This document shows positions 35,162 to 45,974 of a stretch of 64,000 nt of DNA, in pieces. The stretch spans positions 1-64,000 of the forward strand of contig MCFE01000310.1 in NCBI GenBank assembly GCA_002104905.1, given 5' to 3'. Each line of letters opens with the position of its first letter. Position 1 is the first letter of the stretch. The position numbers and the translations under genes were made by a program. The notes below the pieces were generated by a model that was not told the DNA's origin, searched no databases, and saw nothing but the letters and a program-made list of their open reading frames with translations. The DNA comes from Basidiobolus meristosporus CBS 931.73 (Eukaryota > Basidiobolomycota > Basidiobolomycetes > Basidiobolales > Basidiobolaceae).

Positions 35162-36115
35162 ATGTCTTTGTTAGGGTATCGCCCTTCAAAAGAACTCTGC
35201 ACTTACACTAATTGTTATTGCGAGGAGAACATCTATCTTTTGTGTAAGCGTATACTAGAGGAAAGTGGAAGCTTAGAAGATGTATATGTAACCTTTATCT
35301 CAAATAAAGAGCAGAAGGTAAGTTGGCTCAACAAATTGCTTCCCATTTCGCCTCTTTACTGCACGTGCTGAAGTGGGCTGGACTTTCAGATTCCCTTGTG
35401 GTCCCAAGCGGCAGCAGAAGTTGGGTACCCGGTGGTATGGGTGAGTTCAATCGTGCGATACATTTCCGTTGGACAAGGGTGAATAATCATGCTGTCTCTT
35501 TGAAGGATTATCACGTTATACTGGTATGGAAGGGAGCAGCAAGGTACTGATTGGAGTGCGCCCAGTTTTTCGACCACAGGTTTTGATCGCTTTTCTTTAG
35601 CCTGGTGTACGATTTTGATTCCATCCTGCCCTTCCCTTGCCCCTTCAAAGAATATTGTGAGAACACTATACCATCGGCGATTCCGTTACCCGACATCTTT
35701 CACCGGTTAGTTCACCTACTCTACGCTTACTAAGAGCAACCAACTAATCCCTAGTCATAGGAACTACCGTGTCATTTCGGCCGCTGCTTATCTCGCCACG
35801 TTCGCCTCCGATCGTAGCCATATGGTATATCGAATAGTTTGCATTTACTTGGTTGGTAGAACAAAGTGTTTATCGATTGGAGTTTAGAGAACTGAATCTG
35901 GATGGATCAAGCAGCCTCCGACATACGAACCAATCTTCACACAAGGTAACGAGCTGGCAGAGCTCTCTGATTCCAAGATGTTGAACTCATAACTTCGCTA
36001 TATATCAGAGAGTCGGATGAATCTTCCTGTCTTCATTGACATGATCAACAACCTGCAATCCAATGCGTATGGGAAGGTGCTGAAGGAGGAGGAGTTTCTG
36101 GAGTACTTCGGTTAA
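35162..36115 (+). CDS. NTAQ1: Protein N-terminal glutamine amidohydrolase (NTAQ1)
   Basis: It deamidates N-terminal Gln to Glu, feeding proteins into the Arg/N-degron pathway. Spliced exons match the short NTAQ1 family: CTYTNCYCEENIYLLCKRI with the catalytic Cys, VYVTFISNKEQK, IPLWSQAAAE-type, VWDYHVIL with the catalytic His, LVYDFDSILPFPC with the catalytic Asp, then YRVISAAAYLATFASDRSHM, MNLPVFIDM and a C-terminal GKVLKEEEFLEYFG. The Cys-His-Asp triad is complete and the protein is about 200 aa, as in animals. Several introns of about 50-60 nt; stop TAA at 36113. Budding yeast uses the unrelated Nta1, so this enzyme fits an early fungal branch. Confidence 0.9.
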
Positions 36116-36189
36116 ATTTGAGCATCACAAGCGCGGTCTATAATTTATTCCCGACTCCAGAATAAACAACTCCTCAATGTCAAAATACA

Positions 36190-36206
36190 TTATATATATA
36201 TATATA
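36190..36206. repeat. (TA)n microsatellite
   Basis: A 17-bp run of alternating T and A in the spacer between the convergent NTAQ1 and WD40 genes. Confidence 0.9.
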
Positions 36207-36271
36207 ATATGTCAAATAATTTGTACAATTCTAAGCCAAGTTGAATGGTTCGCGCTACACACAAAGTTGAG

Positions 36272-38152
36272 CTAATGAATCAAATCTGCTCGTGGTGAAT
36301 TCCAGGATGCAGCTGTTGAATCTAGATTTTCTGGTCTTAGTTTGGTCAGATAATTTCAGCAGATTGGTGTGAAAGCTTACTCAGTAATATTGTCGACCAC
36401 ACCGACATACAGGCAATCCGACTCCTCCTCCGGGAAGCTAATGCCTGCTATCTCACCAAAGAAATCGATTTCTTGAGAACGGTCCAGAGATTGAGCATCC
36501 AAGATGTGTATGAAGTCGGCTGGCTCTGGGTTGATATGGTGTTTGGTGTTAGCAAGGTGCACCAAGGTTTACTTGGCGAAGAATGAGCTTCAATACCTGC
36601 AGCCACCAGGAATCTCCCATCGGGAGAATATCGTAAGGATCTGACTGCTCCCATCTGAGTCTCGAAGACTGAGAACGATTTTGCGAAATATCTAGTGTCA
36701 TACAGCCTATCCCCTACATGTTAACATCTCGGTGAATGTGTATTGTGCCGTAAGAATCATGTACCTTAATGTCATATCTAATAATATAATAAAAGATGAG
36801 GGTCTGATACAGTCCTTGGTTGCAAATAGTCAATCTAACCTTGGTTTCCCGTGGCCAAAACTCGCCCGTCTGGGCTCCAACATGTAGCAAATGAATAGTC
36901 AACATGCCCCGATAATGTGTTGATAACTTGAAGATTGATAAGTATATTATCTATTGGAAATTTGCTGACTCGATCACTTACCTTCTCCAGATTCGGCGTT
37001 TAAAATTGAGCAATTGGTATCGTCTCCCACCACAGAGAGTAATCTTCCATCAGGGCTTACTACTGCACACTTTCGGATTAATCAGCGGATAAGTTAGTTT
37101 GCCATTTAGGATGGGTGAGCGAAGTGGATGTTCTCACGTTAACGGGCCAGTCAAAATCGAACGTCTTGGTTATTTGCAGAGTTTCCAGATCCATTATGCG
37201 GATACAGCAGTCATTACTCGATATAATAGCCTGAAGAGCTATACAAGATCGATTGTGAATACAAGTAGATATTTGCATCCCAACGATTTCTGTGCCAACC
37301 TCCACTTCGTGACCGAGACATTTCCATATGATTCGTGATCCCATTTAAACTTTTGGTAACCGTTCCGGAGCGGAGATCGTTTTCTTCTCGTAAATTTTGG
37401 CAAAGAACTTCCCCATTGAACCCTGGAATCAAGGTTAGAGAACATTCTTGGCGCAACCGAGTATATATCATGCTTACCCCCCACGAGTAACAGATCTTCT
37501 TTACAAAGCAAGCTGCTTGCTTTAAAGTTGAGCAAGCTTGGATGATCCTCGTAGTCGATTATAGTCTGAGAGGTTCTAGAGACAGGAGACCAATGCTCAA
37601 CACCGTAACTCGCTAACATGTTTCGGAAAGACTCAAATTTAACTACAGGAATAGCCGAGATCAACGTATATGAGCTCCATACATGTATAATAAACATCAT
37701 TCTTGCTACCAGCCCATAGTAAATTCCTCAGTTGGAAATGGGCAATAAAACAGGTATCCCTGAGTGATGCGTAATTAAACTTGAAGAAATTCGCATCATT
37801 CCGCAAAGGCGATATCTCCTGTAGTATCTAGTGTGAGATGTTTTCAAAGGAACCTCAATTTGCAGATATAAAAACCTTCAAGATCGCTTCCCGGGAAGTA
37901 GAGAGACTACGATAATTGGAATACTTCCTAAGTCTACAGAGTCTCAATGAATGATTGCTTAAGTTTGCTTCCTTAATACAAGTGCCTGACCTTTCCCGAC
38001 GTAATTTTTCCCGGTTGCGCTGACCATAATCCCAAGAAAACCCTTGCTGTGGCGAAATCGTCCTTTTAGAAAAACATTCCTCAAAGTATATTGAGGGTTT
38101 ATACACATACGATATCAGTTCCCTCGCGAAGATCTTCCGGAGTGACCTCCAT
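36272..38152 (-). CDS. WD40-repeat protein (DUF2415-like family)
   Basis: Cytoplasmic or nuclear beta-propeller protein of unknown function; family relatives occur in fungi and plants. The start is MEVTPEDLREGTDI, and a 61-nt intron leads into QGFSWDYGQRNREKLRRER. Then RKYSNYRSLSTSREAI, a region containing WSPVSRTSQTIIDY, DLLLVGGFNGEVLCQNL, SNDCCIRIMDLETLQITKTF, VSPDGRLLSVVGD, LSGHVDYSFATCWSPDGRVLATG, MGAVRSLRYSPDGRFLVAAG, and EIDFFGEIAGISF near the C-terminus. The order 'FQGEL/CK...PVN...HxDxxFATxWSPDGR...GEIAGISF' fits the DUF2415 group. About eight introns. The C-terminal end (stop at 36272) is approximate. The function cannot be told from sequence. Confidence 0.78.
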
Positions 38153-39154
38153 CTTGTAGAAACATCAATATCACCAGGAATGATCTTGGCAGAAGGACAA
38201 GCTGGATTCTCACCTTGTTGAACACCTGAATGTTAGGGGTATACCTCTCTAGCAAAAGTTGTGTTAAGAATAGCAACACTTGAAGATGTTCAGAATCAGT
38301 ATTGGTAAATACGTTTTGGTTGGTTATCATTAACGAGCTCGAACGCTCCAGAAGTTTGATAGACCAGCTGGTATTCCATGTGAATGCTTTTGTGAGGACA
38401 CTGGCGATATTAGAATAAGGACTGCTAATGGTAAAGAAAGTATTTAAACAAGATATCGATGGTATATGTTGACTTTTCCAGTAACAGCTGTACGCTTTCA
38501 AATACCAAGTATCACAGCAAAAATCACGTGGATTATGGTGAGGATATAGAACCAATTAACTACAGAACAAGACACAGCTGATGCATCCTTTGGATAAATA
38601 TAGATGCATGTGAGCATACAATATTATAGATGATCACTCGTGAATTGTCGGGTGTAGATTGAATCTCCAACAAGGCCCTCTCATTCTAGAACTCAGATAA
38701 ATAAAGATTCAATATAAAACACAGCTTAGCCCTAGCGCCTGTAATTGTTCCTGTAAAGATGCTGCTAGGGGATGGGATCCTATTCTTCGTTCGATAAGCG
38801 GGCGTTGTCCGGACCCATGTTGTACAGCCAAATGCGTGATAAATTGCTCTGCTGTCAGTTGACTGTTAGACGATCCTTACCAATTAACTATCAATTAGTC
38901 CATCACTGTCCCAGTTTCCAATATCGACAAAGGTCAGGAGCAGCCTTCCGACGTACAATTTGGTAGTGTCGCAGTCCAAATACAAGCCACCTGTGAATCG
39001 AACATTGACTCGTTGGCCCCGATAAGCAGCTACTTAAAACAGGTCTATTGCAACTTTACATACAGGCTTGCTGCTTGCTTTACTTATACATTTTAGTCAA
39101 ATAGGTAAACAGACTCAAGTACAGAGATGGCTGATGCTGGCAACTTTATTCCTT
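38153..39154. other. Intergenic region of about 1 kb
   Basis: Promoter side of the WD40 gene and 3' flank of the next. A 146-codon minus ORF (38115-38555) overlaps the WD40 start; its composition is not convincing and no family is visible, so it is not called. No repeats noticed. Confidence 0.45.
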
Positions 39155-40969
39155 TTAACCAAGTATTACACAAGCAACTACGAAGCTTAAATTAATGGTA
39201 ACCAGTATAAAACTATGCTTCCAAGACAGTGGCCTCTTCATTGTTCGGAACCCTGAAGTGATCACCTGGGGAGTGGTACGAGTAGCATAGTGAGGGTTTT
39301 CTTTTAATTTGTACCCAAGAGCTCTGAATACCTTTAAAATTCCTGGACCAAATGCACCAGCTACCAAGCCTACCCCTGGTCTATCCAACTGTACTCCCGT
39401 TTCGGCGCTTGGTCGCATTAGGAACTCCAAAGAGCCCTTGTACTTTTCGCTATCGAAATGTGAAATGCTGCTGCCTTTTGTAAACGTAGTTGGGCTGTAG
39501 AGCGAGATCCCTGTCTCAGCAGTGATGCTAGCAGCATTTACCAATTCTGTTTCGTTATATGACGATTCTTTCTCCTCCTCACTTGGAAATGAAAAAACAA
39601 GGCCATTTGGGACGGTTGCAAAGCTGAACAAGGCCTGGGCTGCGAGACCGCCAGGTGTCAAACTAAACGCCTTCAACCACTCCGCTTTAGGTGAAGGGGG
39701 TATTGCGTTGGCAGAGTCCATTATCGACCTCTCGTAGCTATTCAATTGGATATTTTCTTTGCCAGCTACCAGATATTTGTCGAAAATGTTTAGCTTGCGA
39801 AAGCCCGTTAGCTTTCCTGAGCCCGGATCCTCCTCCTTCAGTGGGGGAGTAATCATGTTGAGACCGTCAACATATTTGTTCCAAGAAGAAGCGAATCCTA
39901 AGTATTCATTGATATTAGTCCAATTATTGCTGTCTGTAATGGAGCGGCGATTGCATACCCAATCCATGGAGCAGCTCGTGGATCACTACATACAATAGCA
40001 ATGAGGTCAGATCAACGAGCTTGGGCAACTGACAAGTGATAGAACATGCCTATGTACTCAAATTCGTATTGGTTAGACTTAATTGGACCGTCTTCCTGAG
40101 CGGGTTTCGATAATACTGAATTAGTATCTACGCCTATACACATGTCAGCAGCTTCTTACCTGGAACCAGACGGAGCTTCGCCGATCTGAGTTATGCTCTA
40201 TATTTGTTGTGAGTAAGGCAGAGCATAGGGACGGGGTGACAAGATGAACTCACCCACCTGCAATAATATCGAATTTAGTAAAAGCGAACTGGACTCCTAA
40301 CTGCTTAACTAAAGCCTGGTTGCACGAGTTAGCAAGGCCCAAAAAGATTCAACTGCGGTGCTTCATACTTGAGGATACATGTAATTGGAGTCGATGGAGT
40401 TTTCCTCGAACCCTTCCATAGCCCAATAAGAAGCAGCGCTTGCCTGACCCAAGGTGTTGGATTTACAAAGACGACTCATTTTCGATTCACAGAATCTCCT
40501 GATTTAGCACTATCAGAATCAACCCTATGTATGGTTGGTCGAATATAAGAAGCGTGTACCTTATATTCACTTGGATAGTTATTGGGGATTTGAGGTCCAG
40601 TACTGCCGTTATTCGTTGACCAGCATTTTCATAGGCATTTCGAATCTTCGTGCAAACATCTTCTTTCGTAGTGGGGTTTGCACATTTGAACTCCTCAACA
40701 ATAAACATATTTTGGGAGCTGCTGAGCACGCTTGCGGTACTCTTCCGATCGCCGGGAAGAGCCCAGGTGAGGTTAGACACTGGTTCATATTCAACGGCCT
40801 CTACATCAACAAGGTCTACCCTTTCCAACGGACGAATCATACTCCATTCATCACTTTTGAAGCCAAAAGTAACTGGAGAGCTTTGTAAAATAAAGAGCGA
40901 GCATGAGAGAGCAACGAACCAGAACTTTGTAGAGCTTCCTATCCAAGACAAAGTCCTTGTGGTTTTCAT
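39155..40969 (-). CDS. Secreted or surface protein with an HELLHGLGF zinc-protease-like motif
   Basis: Predicted secreted protein, several exons. The N-terminus has a hydrophobic signal (TKFWFVALSCSLFILQS). Next come VCTKIRNAYENAGQRITAVL and DLKSPITIQVNI, then exons with TLGQASAASYWAMEGF, YMYPQALVKQLG, and IHELLHGLGFASSWNKYVDGL, formed across an intron at about 39906-39966. HELLHGLGF fits the HExxH zinc-binding signature and HGLGF is like metzincin-type extensions. Then FDKYLV, a Ser/Glu-rich middle, and RPGVGLVAGAFGPGIL. The C-terminus ends in a hydrophobic helix (FILVTINLSFVVACVILG), suggesting a GPI or membrane anchor. I recall similar unnamed proteins in other early-diverging fungi, but cannot name a family. 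Protease activity is inferred from the motif only. Confidence 0.7.
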
Positions 40970-41433
40970 TCGGACCTAACAGAGTTCGAAGGGTCGCACG
41001 AAGCTAAATTCTTTGAAGGGCCACTGTAGCATAGATTCGTAGATCCTCCCCTTACTACAAATCTGGATGAAGGTAGTGCGCTATTGTATCGGCTTACTGA
41101 GAGGACGCTCTTACAATAGTTCTCTCTTAGCACCCGTCTGTTCCGACCAAGAAAGTAGAAGCAACTTGACCAAGTGCTCATATATTAATGTATGTTTCAT
41201 TATTGATGACAGAAATCGATCATGAAACCCTCGCCACGGATGTATAAATCCGGCTTGTGTTTCATTTCCTGTTTGAGAATGTTGCGAATATGACAGTCAA
41301 CAATTTCAACTCCACGATGAGTTGTGCGATGGTAACAACTTCCAGTTTTATGCTTCTAATTGAACAGATTATGAGTTTATTAAAATGCAGCTGTGTATAC
41401 AAATTCATGATAAAAAGAAACTATGTAGACATC
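40970..41433. other. Intergenic region
   Basis: Promoter side of the HELLHGLGF gene and 3' flank of TIM23. Small ORFs on both strands lack support. Confidence 0.5.
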
Positions 41434-42297
41434 CTAGGCGTAGTGTGGATCGCTCTTGAAGAGCTCAGGAATCTTTTCAATACCCGCTTGACCAAAGTTC
41501 CAAGCGGCAGCGAGAGCTGCGCAAATACCTCCGGAAATCCCTGCGGCACGGAAACCGGCTAGTAATGATAAAAAGATTAGATCCGAAATAGTGAAAATAG
41601 ATGTTTCTTCACGCATACCTGTGGATTTGAAGACTGCGCCAGAGAGAGCTGCTGCACCAATACTGTTGAACATATCGTGTTGGCCACGAGCGGCACCAAT
41701 TGAGCTGTTGAAAGTATTGTACATCATAGCTAAGGAGCAGAGTTTAATATACGACTAAACATGGTGCATTGTGTACCAATGCCTCTTACCAATAACACCG
41801 AGAGAGTTTCCGACGAAAGGACCACGGCGTGTACAAGAGTTGAGTACAGAGTTCACGCGCAATTTGAAGCTGTTTCCATCAGGCTTTCTAAGACCTTCCA
41901 TAAGACCCCATGCACCGCCAGCGGTAAGACCTATGGCAACCAAGCTGATCAGTACTCCGTACCTTTACAAGGGTAGTTTCATCCAGAGTCTCATAAACAA
42001 GGTTCACATACCGAATAAGTAACTTGTACCGGTACCATAGCACAAATCATCACTCCAACCTCTGCTAGGCAAGGCTCCAGCAACGGGCTTTTGACCAACG
42101 TTAACGTTGGAGCCCATTTGGTCATCAAGGAATAAATATTCAACACCTCCGAATGCAGAAATGGGATGCAACTTATTGGAGCTGACATCCATGCTGCCCA
42201 AAAAGTCACTGACGTTCACAGTGTCTTGAGGGAATTCATTGCTGGCGTAGGTTTGTTGAGGGAAAGCCTCTCCGTTTTCTTCAGAAGTAAAAGACAT
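41434..42297 (-). CDS. TIM23: Tim23, mitochondrial inner-membrane translocase channel subunit
   Basis: Pore-forming subunit of the TIM23 complex, which imports presequence proteins. The soluble N-terminal part begins MSFTSEENGEAFPQQ and contains LHPISAFGGVEYLFLDD. It is followed by GWSDDLCYGTGTSYLFG, the first transmembrane segment GLTAGGAWGLMEGLR, KLRVNSVLNSCTRRGPFVGNSLGVI, YNTFNSSIG, and the last helices with GFRAAGISGGICAALAAAW. This is the PRAT-type architecture of Tim17/Tim22/Tim23; the N-terminal extension and sequence wording fit Tim23. Three short introns interrupt it. Stop TAG. Confidence 0.92.
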
Positions 42298-42674
42298 GAT
42301 ATGGGTATGAATACGTACAGGAAATGATATATAAATGGGCGGGCAATATACGAACCAAGAAGGATGAGGAATATGTATTCAGGTGTCCAAGGTGATCTTG
42401 AAAAATTTTCGTTCGAAAATTCCTGGGCTCTGATTGGACTCGAGACTACACAATGGATAATCTACTCCAGAGAAAAATTGATCTGTCTGACACAATTGGT
42501 TTGCTACTCAGTGGGAACTTGAGCTTGAGCCTATTCAATTCATTCGTCAATGGGATGTTAGATGAGGGTTCTTTTTTAGAACTGGTGATTAAGCAGTCCA
42601 CTGATGGAAGTGTAAACAAATAACGTGCTCTTGGGCTCATATTCACATTGGTTGGTTGAACGCAGAATACACCC
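42298..42674. other. Divergent promoter region TIM23/DPB4
   Basis: About 380 bp between two divergent genes. A short plus ORF (42453 onward) and a long minus ORF overlapping DPB4 have no support. The TIM23 leader is short. Confidence 0.5.
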
Positions 42675-43373
42675 ATGCTACCACTTGACAAACTTGAACT
42701 ACCGAGATCCGTGTTGGTGGAGATTTCAAAGGAAGGGGTTTGTATATTCTGAATGCAGCTTGAGCGTGATTGCGAGTTGACCATTGAACAGTTGCCTTCC
42801 GGGAGTATAATCAACAAAGAGGCCAAGTCGGCCATATCCAGGGCGGCGGTTGTGTTTATTAGCTATCTAACAGCAGTGTATCCTTTGAAACTTTTTCCAA
42901 CACTTCCTTTGCTTCCCTGTTTACTTCCTCAACTAAAAAACCCAGTGCTAACGAGCATGCCGGGACGAAGAAAACCATCTCAACCAATAATGTATTGCAA
43001 GCACTGAGCACTGTAGAGTTTTCCGAGTTTATACCAACCCTGGAACTTGAGCTTATGGGTATATTGAACGCTAACCCGTTTGTGCAAAGTAGCATCTGGA
43101 TAATTGACCCCGATTCTTGACATTTTGATAGAATATCGACGTATGATGAAGGAGAAGAAGGAGAGTAAGGCCAAAAGCAATGGCTCTACCTCTGCTGTAG
43201 AAGAAGAGGCTGGCGATGACCTCGAGGAGACCTGCATTGATGATCCGACGAGCCCTGTAGCTAGCGTAAGAAAGCGAAAAGTATCCATTGGATCTGAAGA
43301 GGAGGAAGAGCCAAACAAAAATCGCAGAACGAATGGATCAACTCAATCGCTTGAATCTCCTTCATCCGCATGA
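42675..43373 (+). CDS. DPB4: Histone-fold subunit of DNA polymerase epsilon (DPB4/POLE3)
   Basis: H2B-like histone-fold protein that pairs with Dpb3/POLE4 in DNA polymerase epsilon and with chromatin remodellers (CHRAC17). Exon 1 (start 42675) encodes MLPLDKLELPRSVLVEISKEG. A GTTTGT...CAG intron of about 54 nt leads to LPSGSIINKEAKSAISRAAVVF, the classic Dpb4 helix 1-2 text, followed by TKKTISTNNVLQALSTVEF and EYRRMMKEKK. The C-terminal tail is acidic and Lys-rich (EEEAGDDLEE, RKRKVSIGSEEEEEP), typical of the family. Three introns. The start is chosen because it restores the LELP motif that opens the histone fold. The last codons run into a 36-bp tandem repeat. Confidence 0.88.
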
Positions 43374-43496
43374 GCCTCTGCACCGGCTGAATCTTCTTCA
43401 TCCCTGTGAGCCTATGCATCGACCGAATCTCTTCCATCCCTATGAGCCCATACATCGACCGAATCTCTTTCATCCCTACGAACCTATCCGTGTAAT
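43353..43496. repeat. 36-bp tandem repeat, four copies, overlapping the 3' end of DPB4
   Basis: Units start at 43353, 43389, 43425 and 43461 with GAATCTCTTYCATCCCTATG as core. The period is a multiple of three, so one plus frame stays open and reads a 12-residue repeat (NLLHPHEPLHRL-like, four times) while the DPB4 stop lies in the first unit in another frame. Confidence 0.9.
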
Positions 43497-44054
43497 CGTT
43501 GCTCTCTAACGGGATTGGAACAAACTTGTGATCATCTGAAAACTGGTTTGCTTAGTCCGTGGGCCATCATGAATAAAATTAGTCACAGTCCAAGGAAATA
43601 TCAAGGAGCATGGTGTCTTGCATTAATTTACAAATCTAGGAACAACCAAGCTACGATTTTTACGTTCATCAAACATTCAGGTGAAGATTTTTGATTTGCA
43701 TGAGGAAGTGAATTTAAGCAAAATCTAGCCACCAGGTAGGAGCAGTACGTAATGAACATCACGCACAGAACCAGATTTTAGCAAATACCCCAACTAGGGA
43801 GAGGGAAGTGGTTGTGTGGATTCCAAGACACTCCATCACAACGGCGTTCCTTCTACAAGACGTGTAAAAACATCCCATAAATGGGAGAGATTTTTCCAGT
43901 GCATAAAGTGGTTTATGATTCGTGTATCAGTGAGGTTAAGCTGGAACGATGGAGGTTAAGGCTGTTGGCCTTATCGCATATGCGAATACTGTGAGACTGG
44001 TTTGGAAATCGCTGACATGACAAAAACTCTCCGGGCAAATAAGGTGATGCTACT

Positions 44055-44102
44055 ATACGATGGCTGCATATCTCACCAATACGATGGCTGCATATCTCAC
44101 CA
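44055..44102. repeat. 24-bp perfect direct duplication
   Basis: ATACGATGGCTGCATATCTC followed by ACCA occurs twice back to back, starting at 44055 and 44079, with no mismatch I can see. Confidence 0.9.
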
Positions 44103-44742
44103 GATTGGATATGAGAAACAGGGTACTAGTGGCTGAATCTGCCAGGATGGAATCAATGGAGTCTGCCCTGTGGTAGGATGCCTTAGAGTAGCTTCCAGTA
44201 TAGAGCCAATGATGCTCCAAATGTCATCAGGAACAGCTTGAGAATGCCACCCACAAAATATCTTAGTTGGTGAAGAAGGCAGAGCTCAAGGCAAATACGA
44301 GATCTACAAATTACAATTGATGCTCCAATATAGCGCCACCTCAAGGGAGATCTTGAGTAAATCTGTCAAGTGGTTGCTGGTCTTGGAGTACCACCAAACC
44401 GGCTTTTCTTGTGGGCAATGTCTCTAAATGCATCTTGATCCAAGAGTATCTGCCACCAATTGGTGCAGTATGTTTCTGAGGCAATATCATGCAGAGCCGT
44501 TAAAACTTTGGGATCCGAAGTAACGGGCTTAAGGGATGCTAATTGGATTTCAACACTGTGTTATTGGACTGGTAACGTAGCTCTGGTAGCAATAATAGTG
44601 AGTATTAGATACAACTGAGCTGGCCGTAGTCTCACAAACCTGTTTACTGGGAGGTGAGGTGAAGCCTAGTGTGCTATTCGACCGAAACAGCCCCACCTTG
44701 CTGCATTTTTTCTAGGTTTGGGTTGTTTTTCTAGTGGTGGGT

Positions 44743-44831
44743 ATGTACACCATTTCACCTCCGCCCTTTCGAATCACCATGTACACCATTTCACCTCCGC
44801 CCTTTCGAATCATCATGTACACCATTTCAAT
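44743..44831. repeat. 36-bp tandem repeat, about 2.5 copies
   Basis: The unit beginning ATGTACACCATTTCACCTCC starts at 44743, 44779 and 44815; the first two copies are nearly identical. The sequence is unrelated to the 36-bp arrays at 4170 and 43353. Confidence 0.9.
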
Positions 44832-45148
44832 TTCCGTAAAGCGCTTCTCCTTGTCACTCGTTGCTAATGACGATCGCATGGATTGTACAGTTCATCAATC
44901 GATTGTTTGATTATCCACGCCCTGGCGAAAAAAGGAAAGATTGGAGTCAATCATCATGGAAGAAGGCTTACATACACTGACATTCATATTGATATGGGGG
45001 TTTTACATTAGCATGTAGTGGTACAGATCCAACTCCAATTTGGCTGGCTTATCCGCCTTCAGGTCGCATGTGGCCAAGGGGAATAGGTTTGATACAGAGC
45101 ATAGGGGCCATGGAGTTGGGGAAAACCCATTTCCTGTTTCGCCGTCGC

Positions 45149-45155
45149 TATATAA
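45149..45155 (+). promoter_or_regulatory. TATA box of the zinc-finger gene
   Basis: TATATAA lies 79 nt upstream of the ATG at 45228, followed by a pyrimidine-rich stretch suitable for transcription start. Confidence 0.5.
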
Positions 45156-45227
45156 TGGGAAAGTCGGTCACTCTCTCGATTCAAGAAATACGTTCCTCTC
45201 CAGTTCATTCATTTTTCCAAATATAGC

Positions 45228-45974
45228 ATGAGATATCCTAGCAACGACCAGAATTCAGCGGAATGTCCCATTCTGCCCAGTCCGCGTTCTCTCTTCCCAG
45301 AGATATTCAGCGAGAATCCTCAGATCAGTAGTGCTTTTAAGCCGAAGATCGCAACCTCCAGCTCCCACACAAATCTTGACAAATCCTTAGGTTTTGGTTT
45401 TGTTCAAAAACACAACGCGCTAAATCTCTTTGGATGTTGCGAGGTCGGCTGCAACTGCGATGCAAATATGTTGGGTGGTTCATCGCCTTCAGATACCTTC
45501 TCCAGCCCCTCATCATCGTCTCCAACCCCATCCTCTCCCGGTGGTTTTGAAAGCTTGCTACAGACTCAAGAGCGCAAGAGAAGAGCGGAGGATTACGCCC
45601 CGGATTATTTCACGTATCCTAGAGCAAAGACTCACAGAATGGACTCTAATCCTGGGCCATTTGGATTCACCGCCACTGAGATCGCTGATAATCCCGTCAA
45701 TCTTCAAAGGCCATACCCCCTTACTGCAAGCCCAGCCAAATCTATGCCGACGACCATTCGTAAGCCATACCAATGCACATTCTGTGGCAAACGCTTTGCC
45801 CGTCCCAGCTCGTTGAAAACACACACATATTCACACACTGGTGAAAAGCCATTTGTGTGCCCAGAAGAGGGTTGCCATAGTCAATTCTCTGTCCTATCTA
45901 ACCTTCGTCGCCATGCCAAGTTGCATGCCAGCATGAAAGGAGAACATGCTGACGCTATGAAGAACTACTCATAA
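45228..45974 (+). CDS. C2H2 zinc-finger transcription factor, two fingers, 248 aa
   Basis: Probable DNA-binding regulator. The first 170 residues are low-complexity and Ser/Pro-rich (SPSDTFSSPSSSSPTPSSPGG), with a basic patch ERKRRAED. The C-terminus has two classical fingers: YQCTFCGKRFARPSSLKTHTYSH, linker TGEKPF, then VCPEEGCHSQFSVLSNLRRHAKLH. The second finger has a C-x4-C spacing. Both Cys2His2 sets are complete. This two-finger C-terminal arrangement is common in fungal regulators with GC-rich targets, but the target cannot be predicted. Single exon; TATA box upstream. A Cys-rich cluster (GCCEVGCNCDAN) around residues 69-80 is unusual and might bind metal. Confidence 0.88.
   Translation: MRYPSNDQNSAECPILPSPRSLFPEIFSENPQISSAFKPKIATSSSHTNLDKSLGFGFVQKHNALNLFGCCEVGCNCDANMLGGSSPSDTFSSPSSSSPTPSSPGGFESLLQTQERKRRAEDYAPDYFTYPRAKTHRMDSNPGPFGFTATEIADNPVNLQRPYPLTASPAKSMPTTIRKPYQCTFCGKRFARPSSLKTHTYSHTGEKPFVCPEEGCHSQFSVLSNLRRHAKLHASMKGEHADAMKNYS

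Larger units (their letters stand above)
43497..45227. other. Gene-poor stretch of about 1.7 kb with short tandem repeats
   Basis: No coding exon convinces me on either strand. It contains a 24-bp duplication and a 36-bp array (both listed) and the promoter of the zinc-finger gene at its right end. A long-leader or noncoding transcript is possible but nothing shows it. Confidence 0.55.

Noticed and set aside
38115-38555. 146-codon minus ORF
   Set aside because: Overlaps the start of the WD40 gene in another frame; no family text and no splice logic.
42446-42835. 129-codon minus ORF across the DPB4 start
   Set aside because: Antisense to DPB4 exons that are supported by homology.
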